Assembly: GCF_022179125.1 (NCBI RefSeq)
Contig: NZ_BPQG01000036.1
Coordinates: 1-64,000 of the forward strand
Direction of reading: 5' to 3'
Source: Methylobacterium cerastii
GTDB taxonomy: Bacteria > Pseudomonadota > Alphaproteobacteria > Rhizobiales > Beijerinckiaceae
DNA: 64,000 bases
Every line of letters begins with the position of its first letter. The stretch's first letter is position 1. The translations under genes were made by a program, and so were the position numbers. The notes under the pieces were generated by a model that made no database searches, was not told the origin of the DNA, and saw only the letters and a program-made list of their open reading frames with translations. Of this stretch, positions 56,947-64,000 are shown piece after piece.

Positions 56947-57576
56947 TTGCCCGATCCGTCGAAGCACGCCGCCGACCCCACCCGGCGATCCGACAACCTG
57001 ACCTGGCAGACGCTCCAGCCCCACGAGACGCGCTGGCGCAGCCTGAACCAGCGCCCGGCCATCGCCTGGTTCACCGGGCTGTCGGGCGCGGGCAAGTCGA
57101 GCATCGCCAACGCTGTCGATCGGGCGCTCACCGAGGCGGGCCGGCACGCGATGGTGCTGGACGGCGACAACCTGCGCCACGGTCTCAACCGCGACCTCGG
57201 CTTCACCGCGTCGGATCGCGTCGAGAACATCCGGCGGGCGGCCGAGACCGCGCGGCTGATGGCCGAGGCGGGGCTGGTGGTGATCGTCTCGCTGATCTCG
57301 CCCTTCCGCGCCGAGCGCGAGACGGCGCGGCAGATCGCCGGCGACATCCCGTTCCTGGAGGTCTTCATCGACACGTCGCTGGCGGTCTGCGAGGCCCGCG
57401 ACCCGAAGGGGTTGTACGACCGGGCGCGTACCGGCGCGATCCCGAATTTCACCGGGATCTCCGCGCCTTACGAGGCGCCGCTCGCCCCCGACTTGACCCT
57501 GGCCACCGATGGCTTGAGCGTCGCGGCCTCGGCGGAGCCCCTGATCGCGGAGCTGATGCGGCTCAGCGCCGCCTGA
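56947..57576 (+). CDS. cysC: Adenylylsulfate kinase
   Basis: This 209-residue APS kinase has Walker [10 protein letters not shown] at 44-52, [15 protein letters not shown], and [18 protein letters not shown]. It phosphorylates APS to PAPS. The start is TTG 56947, with GGAG 8 bases upstream. cysN/cysD are absent, so it is a stand-alone CysC. Confidence 0.94.
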   Translation: MPDPSKHAADPTRRSDNLTWQTLQPHETRWRSLNQRPAIAWFTGLSGAGKSSIANAVDRALTEAGRHAMVLDGDNLRHGLNRDLGFTASDRVENIRRAAETARLMAEAGLVVIVSLISPFRAERETARQIAGDIPFLEVFIDTSLAVCEARDPKGLYDRARTGAIPNFTGISAPYEAPLAPDLTLATDGLSVAASAEPLIAELMRLSAA

Positions 57577-57594
57577 CCTCCCGCGCGGGACGCC

Positions 57595-59157
57595 TCACTC
57601 CGCGGCGAACAATCCCCATCCGGCCCCCGCTTCGGATTGCTCCGGTGGCGCGGCCTCCGCCACGTCCGCCTTCGGGTCGCCCGGCGCCGTTTCGCAGCCG
57701 AGTGCCGGCAGGGCGACGATGCGGTTCTTCGAGAAATCCACGCGGCAGACGATGGCGTTGCGGCTCTCCATGTAGCCGAGCAGGCGCCGGGCGCGGCCGG
57801 GCGAGCGGCTGCCGATGGCCCGGGCCAGCGCCGCATCGCCCGGGCACGGCTCGCCCGCGAGCGCCGCCCGCGCCAGCAGCAGGAACAGGCCCTGGACCTC
57901 CTCCGGCATGCCGGCGGCGGCGTCCTGCGCCTGGGTCCAGCGCGCGTCTCCGTCCGTCGCGGCGGGCGCCGCCGCGTCGATTCCGGCCCGCGCCACGCTC
58001 AGAGACCGGCGGAACGCCTGGAGGCCGACGCGCTCGCCGTCGAGCCCGCGCATCCGGCAGCGGACAAGGAAGTCCTGGTAGACCACGGCGACGGATTGGC
58101 GCCCGGCCTCGGGCTCTGCGACGAGCCCGCGCAGGATCGCGTCGCAGCCGGCGCGGTTCTCGGCCTCGTCGAGGACAGGCGGGGCGGTCGCCGGCTCGGG
58201 CCGGTGGGCGGCCAGCTCGCGCATCAGGTCGGCGGGGCTGACGCGGGGCGTGGCCGGCGCGCGCGAGGCCCGCGTCGGGTAGGCGAAGCCGGCCTCGGCC
58301 GGCGCCAGGATCTGGGCGCGCAGGTCCGCATCCGCCGCCTGGGGCAGCGGGATCAAGGTTGGCGAGGCCGCCCGCGACGAGGTGGTCACCGGTCCGATCC
58401 GAAGCGCGAGCGGCCGGCGGCTGAGGGCAGGCCCGAGCGCCACGAACTCGCCCCGCGCCAGGTCGCGGAAGCGCTCGGCGCCGCGCCGGTCGAGGCCGAG
58501 GAGGTCGGCGGCGCGCGCCATGTCGATGTCGAGGAAGGTGCGGCCCATCAGGAAGTTGGTGGCCTCGGCCGCGACGTTCTTGGCGAGTTTGGCCAGGCGC
58601 TGCGTCGCGATGATGCCGGCCAAGCCCCGCTTGCGCCCGCGGCACATCAGGTTGGTCATCGCGCCGAGCGCGATCTTGCGCGCCTCGTCGGAGACGTCGC
58701 CGGCGGCCGCCGGCGCGAAGATCTGCGCCTCGTCGACGACGACGAGGCAGGGGTACCAATGCGCCCGCTCGGCCTCGAACAGCCCGCCGAGGAAGGCGGC
58801 GGCCGCGCGCATCTGCGCCTCCATGTCGAGGCTCTCGAGGTCGAGCACCACCGACACGCGGTGGGCGCGCACGCGGGCTGCGATCGCCTGCAAGTCGCCT
58901 TCGCCGTGGCTTCCGTCGACGACGAGGTGGCCGTGCGCCTCGGCGAGGGTGACGAAGTCGCCCTCGGGGTCGATCACCACCTGCTGCACATGGCCGGCGC
59001 TCTGCTCCAGCAGGCGGCGCAGCAGGTGCGACTTGCCCGAGCCGGAATTACCCTGGACCAGCAGGCGGGTGGCGAGGAGCTCCTCCAGGTCGAGGCGGGC
59101 CGGCTGGCCGATGCCCTGCCCGTCGAGCCCGAGCCCCATCTCGATGCCGAACGCCAT
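57595..59157 (-). CDS. HerA-like/DUF87 ATPase
   Basis: This 520-residue protein has Walker A G-N-S-G-S-G-K-S at residues 36-43, Walker B V-V-V-D-E-A-Q (about 152-158) and an S-R-K/G-R-K-R-G-L sensor region like HerA/FtsK-fold pumps. The C-terminal half is variable. HerA partners with NurA nuclease in archaea and in some bacterial defence systems; no NurA or other defence gene is next to it, so a general DNA-handling role is as likely. Confidence 0.75.
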   Translation of the reverse strand: MAFGIEMGLGLDGQGIGQPARLDLEELLATRLLVQGNSGSGKSHLLRRLLEQSAGHVQQVVIDPEGDFVTLAEAHGHLVVDGSHGEGDLQAIAARVRAHRVSVVLDLESLDMEAQMRAAAAFLGGLFEAERAHWYPCLVVVDEAQIFAPAAAGDVSDEARKIALGAMTNLMCRGRKRGLAGIIATQRLAKLAKNVAAEATNFLMGRTFLDIDMARAADLLGLDRRGAERFRDLARGEFVALGPALSRRPLALRIGPVTTSSRAASPTLIPLPQAADADLRAQILAPAEAGFAYPTRASRAPATPRVSPADLMRELAAHRPEPATAPPVLDEAENRAGCDAILRGLVAEPEAGRQSVAVVYQDFLVRCRMRGLDGERVGLQAFRRSLSVARAGIDAAAPAATDGDARWTQAQDAAAGMPEEVQGLFLLLARAALAGEPCPGDAALARAIGSRSPGRARRLLGYMESRNAIVCRVDFSKNRIVALPALGCETAPGDPKADVAEAAPPEQSEAGAGWGLFAAE

Positions 59158-59273
59158 CGCCGCTCCGGTTGCTCGCCACGGGAAATTCCGAAGGCCCCCA
59201 CTAACACGCGAGCGCATCCCTGGATGCGGCGGAGACGCCGCGCATCCACAGGCGTGGGGTCGCGGCCACAGGG

Positions 59274-59735
59274 TCAGAGCGGCTTGCGGTAGACCACGAA
59301 GCCCGACCGGTCGCCGACCTGATCGTAGAGCCGCATCGCCGTCGCGTTGGTCTCGTGGGTCTGCCAGTAGACCCGCGGCGAGCCGGCGCGGCGGGCGTCC
59401 GCGTAGACGGCCTCGATCAACGCACGTCCGGCCCCGCTTCCGCGCGCCTCCTCCGTCGTGAACAGGTCCTGCAGGTAGCAGAACGGCGCGATGGCCGTGG
59501 TGGTGCGGTGATAGAGGTAGTGCGTCAGGCCGATCAGCCGTCCGGCGCGCTCGGCGACCAGGGCGTGCATCGGCTCGTCGGCGTCGAAGAATCTGTCCCA
59601 GTTGGCCTGCGTCACCGCGGGCGGGATCGCCGCCGGGCCGACGCGCTCGTAGAACAGGTTGTAGCCTTCCCAGAGCGGCAGCCACTGCGCGTGGTCGGCG
59701 CGGGCGACGGGGCGGATGACGAAATCCTGCGGCAT
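59274..59735 (-). CDS. GNAT-family N-acetyltransferase
   Basis: This 153-residue protein has the acetyl-CoA-binding A-R-G-S-G-A-G-R-A-L-I (about 94-104) and V-Y-W-Q-T-H-E-T-N-A-T-A-M-R-L-Y-D-Q-V-G typical of GNATs. The substrate is unknown. It diverges from the P1 peptidase gene, only 75 bases away. Confidence 0.87.
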   Translation of the reverse strand: MPQDFVIRPVARADHAQWLPLWEGYNLFYERVGPAAIPPAVTQANWDRFFDADEPMHALVAERAGRLIGLTHYLYHRTTTAIAPFCYLQDLFTTEEARGSGAGRALIEAVYADARRAGSPRVYWQTHETNATAMRLYDQVGDRSGFVVYRKPL

Positions 59736-59810
59736 GAGGCCGATCCTGCACCCGCCCGCCTCCCCGCTCAAGCCGTGCGGCGCCGCCGCGTTCGTGGCAT
59801 GCTCAGGCCC

Positions 59811-60827
59811 ATGCGCAACGCCATTACCGACATCGCCGGCATCCGGGTCGGGCACGCCGCGGACGCACGGATCGCCAGCGGCGTCACCGCGCTGATGTTC
59901 GACCGGCCGTTCACGGCGTCCGTGGACGTCCGCGGCGGCGGGCCGGGCACCCGCGAGACCGACCTTCTCGATCCCGAGCGCACCGTGGAGGGCGTCGACG
60001 CCATTGTGCTGTCGGGCGGCTCGGCCTTCGGGCTCGACGCCGCCGCGGGCGTCGTCGCGCGGCTCGCCGAGACCGGGCGCGGCTTTCCCGTCGGCGGGAT
60101 GCGGGTGCCGATCGTGCCGGGCGCGATCCTGTTCGACCTCCTCAACGGCGGCGACAAGGCGTGGGGGCGCTATCCGCCCTATCGCGAACTCGGCTACCTG
60201 GCGGCGCAAGCGGCCTCCGAGGACGTCGCGCTCGGCTCGGTCGGGGCCGGCACCGGCGCCCGCACGGCCAACCTGAAGGGCGGCCTCGGCTCGGCCTCGG
60301 CCGACATCCCCGGCACGGGCTTCCGGGTCGGCGCGCTGGCTGCGGTGAACGCCTTCGGCCGGGTGACGGTGGGTGACGGCCCGCATTTCTGGGCGGCGCC
60401 GTTCGAGCGGGGGGCCGAGTTCGGCGGCCTCGGCTGGCCCGCCGCGATGCCGGAGGGCGCCCTCGATTTCCCCGTCCGCACCCTTCCCGGCGCCGCGACG
60501 ACGCTGGCGGTGGTCGCCACAAATGCGGCGCTGACCAAGGCGCAGTGCAAACGCCTCGCGGTGGCGGCGCAGGTCGGCCTCGCACGGGCGATCCACCCGG
60601 TGCACACGCCGCTCGACGGCGATGTCGTCTTTGCGGTCGCGACGGGGGCGGTGCCGCTCGCGGACCCGGTCGGCGACCTCGCGCGGCTCGGCGACATGGC
60701 GGCACAGGTGCTGGCCCGCTCGATCGCGATCGGCGTGTTCTCAGCCGCCGGCCTCGACGGGATCGGGACGCCCGGCCTCCCTCCGGCTTGGCGGGACCGG
60801 TTCGGCGCGGGCGGAACCCGAGGCTAG
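59811..60827 (+). CDS. P1-family (DmpA-like) aminopeptidase
   Basis: This 338-residue Ntn-type peptidase has N-A-I-T-D-I-A-G-I-R-V-G-H, G-G-S-A-F-G-L-D-A-A, G-A-G-T-G-A-R-T-A-N-L-K-G and V-V-A-T-N-A-A-L-T-K-A-Q-C. It is activated by self-cleavage before a Ser/Thr in the A-A-T-T-L-A-V-V-A-T segment. Family members cleave N-terminal residues or beta-peptides. The ATG at 59811 is used; an in-frame ATG at 59799 adds four residues. Confidence 0.9.
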   Translation: MRNAITDIAGIRVGHAADARIASGVTALMFDRPFTASVDVRGGGPGTRETDLLDPERTVEGVDAIVLSGGSAFGLDAAAGVVARLAETGRGFPVGGMRVPIVPGAILFDLLNGGDKAWGRYPPYRELGYLAAQAASEDVALGSVGAGTGARTANLKGGLGSASADIPGTGFRVGALAAVNAFGRVTVGDGPHFWAAPFERGAEFGGLGWPAAMPEGALDFPVRTLPGAATTLAVVATNAALTKAQCKRLAVAAQVGLARAIHPVHTPLDGDVVFAVATGAVPLADPVGDLARLGDMAAQVLARSIAIGVFSAAGLDGIGTPGLPPAWRDRFGAGGTRG

Positions 60828-60852
60828 ACGCCGAACAGGGCGAGCGCGAGCC

Positions 60853-61131
60853 TCAAACTTCGTCGCGGGCGTCCTGCAGCAGCTGGGCGAGTCCGGCATC
60901 GACCTCGGAGCCGAGCATGGCGCGCTCGGCGTCGGTGAGGTCGCGCGCCCATTTCGGGCCGGCGAACCCGGCGGCGCATTTTTCGCGCTCGCCCGCGATG
61001 TAGGCCTCGACCTCGTCGGGCCGGGTCCGCATCGCGTGGACCATCCCGAACCACGCCGCACGCTCGACCACCGCGAGGCGGGCGCGCAGCCGGATCATCA
61101 CGGCCCGTTCGGGATCGACGGCGTCGCTCAT
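60853..61131 (-). CDS. Hypothetical 92-residue protein
   Basis: A soluble, mostly helical, Arg/Ala/Glu-rich protein (MSDAVDPERAVMIRLRARL at its start) with W-F-G-M-V-H-A-M and the acidic closing D-A-R-D-E-V. No family recognised. It lies just upstream, on the same strand, of the small secreted Cys protein. Confidence 0.6.
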   Translation of the reverse strand: MSDAVDPERAVMIRLRARLAVVERAAWFGMVHAMRTRPDEVEAYIAGEREKCAAGFAGPKWARDLTDAERAMLGSEVDAGLAQLLQDARDEV

Positions 61132-61144
61132 CTGCGTCCGACTC

Positions 61145-61351
61145 CTAGCGCCGCGGCTCGCACCGCGTCTTCACGTAGCTGTCCTTGGCGTTGCCGAGGC
61201 CGGCGTTGGCAGCCAGCACGGGACCCTGGATCAGGCATTCCTGCAGGGTGTGGGCCGGGCCGGTCACCACGTCGAGGGCGTTCTCCCGGCTGCAATCCTG
61301 GACCTGGACCGACGAGGCGCAGATCAGGGCGACGACGACGATGGCGTTCAT
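61145..61351 (-). CDS. Small exported Cys-containing protein
   Basis: A 68-residue protein with a short hydrophobic N-terminus (MNAIVVVALICASSVQ), then D-C-S-R-E-N-A-L-D-V-V and the spaced cysteines Cys25, Cys44 and Cys65 (besides the one in the signal). It likely forms a disulfide in the periplasm. ATG 61351 is used since the preceding codons (MAEERA) precede the signal. Family unknown. Confidence 0.6.
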   Translation of the reverse strand: MNAIVVVALICASSVQVQDCSRENALDVVTGPAHTLQECLIQGPVLAANAGLGNAKDSYVKTRCEPRR

Positions 61352-61456
61352 GGCGCGCTCCTCGGCCACGCCTTCCGGAGCGCGTGCCGGGAATGCAAGG
61401 GGCGGGACCGGAGGAAGGTTCCCGACGGGCTACCTGCGCCGATGGTCGCGCGCCCT

Positions 61457-63823
61457 TTACCCTTCCCGCGCGGCGAGCGCGTCGAGCAGCCCCTGCATGC
61501 CCTGCGGCAACGGCGCCGAGGCCTCGCGGGCGTAGAGCACGCGCAGCTGGCGCCCGATCTCGGCGATGCTCAAGGAGCCCTTCTCGATCACCCGGTCGGC
61601 CTGGGCCTGGAGGCTCTGGCGTTCGGCGTCGGTGATCTCCTTGGCGGTGAGCACCACCACCGGCACGTCGCCGTCCGGCCGCGCCCGCAGCGCCCGGAGG
61701 AACCCGAACCCGTCCATCTCCGGCATCATCAGGTCGAGGAGGATCAGGTTCGGGCGCTGCGCCTCGAAATGCTCCAACGCCACCCGGCCGTTCTCGGCCT
61801 CGTCGACGCCCCAGCCGTCGCGGACCAGGGTCCGGCGCAGGCGCTCGCGGGCGTCGGCGTCGTCGTCGACGACGAGGACCCGGGCCTCGACGCCCTCCGG
61901 CCGGTAGCGGTCCATCAGGCCCTTCAGCCGGTCCCAGTCGATCGGCTTGACGAAGTAGTCGGTGGCGCCGAGCGCCTGGCCGAGGCCCTGCTCGGCCACC
62001 ACCGAGGTCATGATCACGGGGATGCCGGCGAGCTCGGGATCGTTGCGGACGGCGTGAAGCACCGCCCAGCCGTCCATGCGCGGCATCTCGACGTCGAGCA
62101 GGATCGCCCGCGGCTTCAGGGCCCGCGCCAGGGTCAGCCCGGCGCGCCCGTCGCTGGCGGTACGCACGCGAAAGCCCTCGCGTTCGAGGAAGCGCTGCAG
62201 CAGCTCGCGGGCCGCCGGGTCGTCGTCCACGAGCAGCACCGCGTCGTGCTCCTCGTGCGTGGACACCGGGGTGGGGATCGCGAGCTCGGCGGCGACCTGC
62301 GCCTCGTCCTCCACCGCGAGCGTCGCCGGCAGCCGCAGCGAGAAGGTCGAGCCCTCCCCCGGCACGCTGGTCACGCCGATGTCGCCGCCCATGGTGCGGC
62401 AGAAGGCGCGTGTGATGGCCAGCCCGAGGCCGGTGCCGCCGAACTGGCGCGTGGTCGACTCGTCGGCCTGGGCGAAGCGCTCGAACAGGCGCCCGATCTG
62501 CTCCTCGGTGAGCCCGATCCCGGTGTCGGTCACCGAGAATCCGAACCAGTCGGCTCCGGCCTCGCGATGGCGTGCGACCGTGAGGGTGATCGTGCCGCCC
62601 TCGGTGAACTTCGCCGCGTTGCCGATCAGGTTGAGCAGGCACTGGCGGATCTTGGTCTGGTCCTGGTGCATCGTGCCGAGGTCGTCGGCGAGATCGAGGA
62701 CGAAGCGGTTGCCCTTCTTCTCGACGAGCGAGCCGGTGGCGTCGGAGACGTCCGAGATCAGGTCGGCGACCGCGAAGGTTTCGCCCGAGGCGGTCATGCG
62801 CCCGGCCTCGATCTTCGAGATATCGAGCACGTCGTTGATGAGCGAGAGCAGGTGGCGGGCCGCCGCCTCGATCTTGCGCAGGTCGGGCAGGAGGGCGGCC
62901 TGGCCGATATCCTCGAGCTCTTCGCCGAGCATCTCCGAGTAGCCGATCACCGCCGAGAGCGGGGTGCGCAGCTCGTGGCTCATGTTGGCGATGAACTGGC
63001 TCTTGGCGAGGTTGGCGGCCTCCGCCGCCTGGCGCGCCCGCTCGACCTCGGCCTCCGCTTCCTTCCGCTCGGTGACGTCGGCGTTGGAGCCGACCCATTC
63101 GCGCAACGCGCCGTCGGCGGCCAGCACCGGCACGCCGCGCACCTCCATGTCGCGCCACTGCCCGTCGTGCCGGCGCAGGCGATACTCGACGGCGTAGGGC
63201 GTGCGCGCCTCGATGCAGCCCGCCCAGACCTCGGCGGCATGCGCCCGGTCGTCGGGGTGGACCGCGTCGATCCAGCCCCAGCCCTGGAACGCCTCTTCGG
63301 ACTGGCCGGTATAGGCGCTCCAGCGCGGCTGCGGCGGTAGCAGGGCGCCGGCCGCGTCGGTGTTCCAGATGACGGCGGTGGAGGCGTCGACCAGCGCCCG
63401 GAACCGCTCCTCGGATTGCAGCAGCCGGTCCTCGGCCTCCTGCTTGTGGGTGATGTCTGTGTTGGTGCCGTACCAGCGCAGGATGCGGCCGTCCGCGTCC
63501 CGGTGCGGCATCGCCTGCGACAGGAACCAGCGGAAGCTCCCGTCCCGGCCGCGCAGGGGGAAGGTGTCCTCCCATGCCGCGCCCGCGGTGATCGCGGTGC
63601 GGAAGCGTTCGGTCACCGCCTCGACGTGGTCGGGATGATGGACCGCACGCCAGCCCCAGCCGCGCATCGTCTCGAGGGTCGTGCCGGTGTAGTCGTACCA
63701 GCGCCGGTTATACCAGACGATGTCGCCCGTGGCGGTGGCGATCCAGGCGAGCTGCGGCAGCGCCTCGGCGAGGTTCTCGTAGTCGGCCTGGGTGACCGTG
63801 GCGGGCTCGGCGGGATCACGCAT
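61457..63823 (-). CDS. PAS-domain hybrid histidine kinase with two receiver domains
   Basis: This 788-residue protein has two PAS/PAC domains (about 15-130 and 135-255; each with W-x-W-x-x-x-V-H-P-D), a HisKA domain with the phospho-acceptor His in S-H-E-L-R-T-P, an HATPase domain ([24 protein letters not shown]) and two receivers ([11 protein letters not shown], then [11 protein letters not shown]). No transmembrane segment is seen, so it is cytosolic. No HPt domain or separate regulator is adjacent. The second receiver ends with a short tail. Confidence 0.92.
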   Translation of the reverse strand: MRDPAEPATVTQADYENLAEALPQLAWIATATGDIVWYNRRWYDYTGTTLETMRGWGWRAVHHPDHVEAVTERFRTAITAGAAWEDTFPLRGRDGSFRWFLSQAMPHRDADGRILRWYGTNTDITHKQEAEDRLLQSEERFRALVDASTAVIWNTDAAGALLPPQPRWSAYTGQSEEAFQGWGWIDAVHPDDRAHAAEVWAGCIEARTPYAVEYRLRRHDGQWRDMEVRGVPVLAADGALREWVGSNADVTERKEAEAEVERARQAAEAANLAKSQFIANMSHELRTPLSAVIGYSEMLGEELEDIGQAALLPDLRKIEAAARHLLSLINDVLDISKIEAGRMTASGETFAVADLISDVSDATGSLVEKKGNRFVLDLADDLGTMHQDQTKIRQCLLNLIGNAAKFTEGGTITLTVARHREAGADWFGFSVTDTGIGLTEEQIGRLFERFAQADESTTRQFGGTGLGLAITRAFCRTMGGDIGVTSVPGEGSTFSLRLPATLAVEDEAQVAAELAIPTPVSTHEEHDAVLLVDDDPAARELLQRFLEREGFRVRTASDGRAGLTLARALKPRAILLDVEMPRMDGWAVLHAVRNDPELAGIPVIMTSVVAEQGLGQALGATDYFVKPIDWDRLKGLMDRYRPEGVEARVLVVDDDADARERLRRTLVRDGWGVDEAENGRVALEHFEAQRPNLILLDLMMPEMDGFGFLRALRARPDGDVPVVVLTAKEITDAERQSLQAQADRVIEKGSLSIAEIGRQLRVLYAREASAPLPQGMQGLLDALAAREG

Positions 63824-63871
63824 CGCAACACTCGGACTGGCTTCCCGTGGCAAAGGCCGGGCGCGGCCGCG

Positions 63872-64000
63872 TTATACACGCATCGCGCGCGGGGTCGGCG
63901 CGGCGGTTTCGCCGGGTGCGCGCTCCCGGGCCGCCCGCCCGGCGCGGAGCAGGTCGAAGGCGTAGAGCGCCAGCGCCAGCCAGATCAGCCCGAACATCGG
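63872..64000 (-). CDS. C-terminal end of a membrane protein leaving the window (partial)
   Basis: On the minus strand the last 129 bases read P-M-F-G-L-I-W-L-A-L-A-L-Y-A-F-D-L-L-R, then a polar tail ending R-A-M-R-V and TAA. The hydrophobic stretch suggests one membrane span. An ATG is at 63997, but the frame continues beyond the edge, so the real start and family are unknown. Confidence 0.55.
   Translation of the reverse strand, partial: PMFGLIWLALALYAFDLLRAGRAARERAPGETAAPTPRAMRV

Overview
The window is about 70% GC and reads as a chromosomal segment of an alphaproteobacterium, most likely Methylobacterium, Methylorubrum or a close relative. The basis is the conserved order rplU-rpmA-GNAT-obgE-proB-proA-nadD-rsfS-rlmH-envC-ctpA-DUF610-rppH, the Cpa/Tad pilus locus, an Omp25-like porin, and many GTG and TTG starts. 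The genus call rests on gene order and protein style, not on a database search.

Layout. 1-5.7 kb: the first codons of a probable tuf gene leaving the window, an outer-membrane beta-barrel protein, a PaaI-type thioesterase, and a four-gene catabolic operon (cyclase-family hydrolase, 3-hydroxyacyl dehydrogenase, SDR, BKACE) that looks built to oxidise and cleave a beta-hydroxy acid. 5.8-24.9 kb: ohr, an M3 oligopeptidase, an orphan NtrC-type regulator, an L,D-transpeptidase, a DUF882 peptidase, ppdK, a DUF1989 plus YqcI/YcgG pair, ftsK, mtnA and a class V aminotransferase. 24.9-35.0 kb: a Tad/Cpa type IVc pilus locus (divergent secretin-N-like gene, flp, cpaA-F, tadB, tadC). 35.2-48.3 kb: the conserved ribosomal/obgE/proline/NAD/cell-envelope block, interrupted between obgE and proB by a vapBC toxin-antitoxin module. 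48.3-53.4 kb: minus-strand genes for a ROK-like protein with rearranged motif order, an acyl-CoA dehydrogenase, a CelD/FemAB-like acyltransferase and a polysaccharide flippase. 53.8-64.0 kb: a DEAD-box helicase, several small proteins, a YciA thioesterase, cysC, a HerA-like ATPase, a GNAT, a P1 peptidase and a hybrid histidine kinase.

Four observations deserve a second look. (1) The vapB antitoxin is frameshifted exactly at three perfect copies of a 7-bp repeat. Removing one copy restores a complete antitoxin ending in the usual DLYD..GLPI tail. The VapC toxin frame is intact and overlaps proB by ATGA. (2) The ROK-family protein has its motifs in circularly permuted order. (3) The beta-hydroxy/beta-keto acid operon has no assigned substrate. 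(4) Two genes have a good Shine-Dalgarno placed in front of ATC or ATT rather than a standard start codon. No rRNA, tRNA, CRISPR array, prophage or insertion sequence was recognised.
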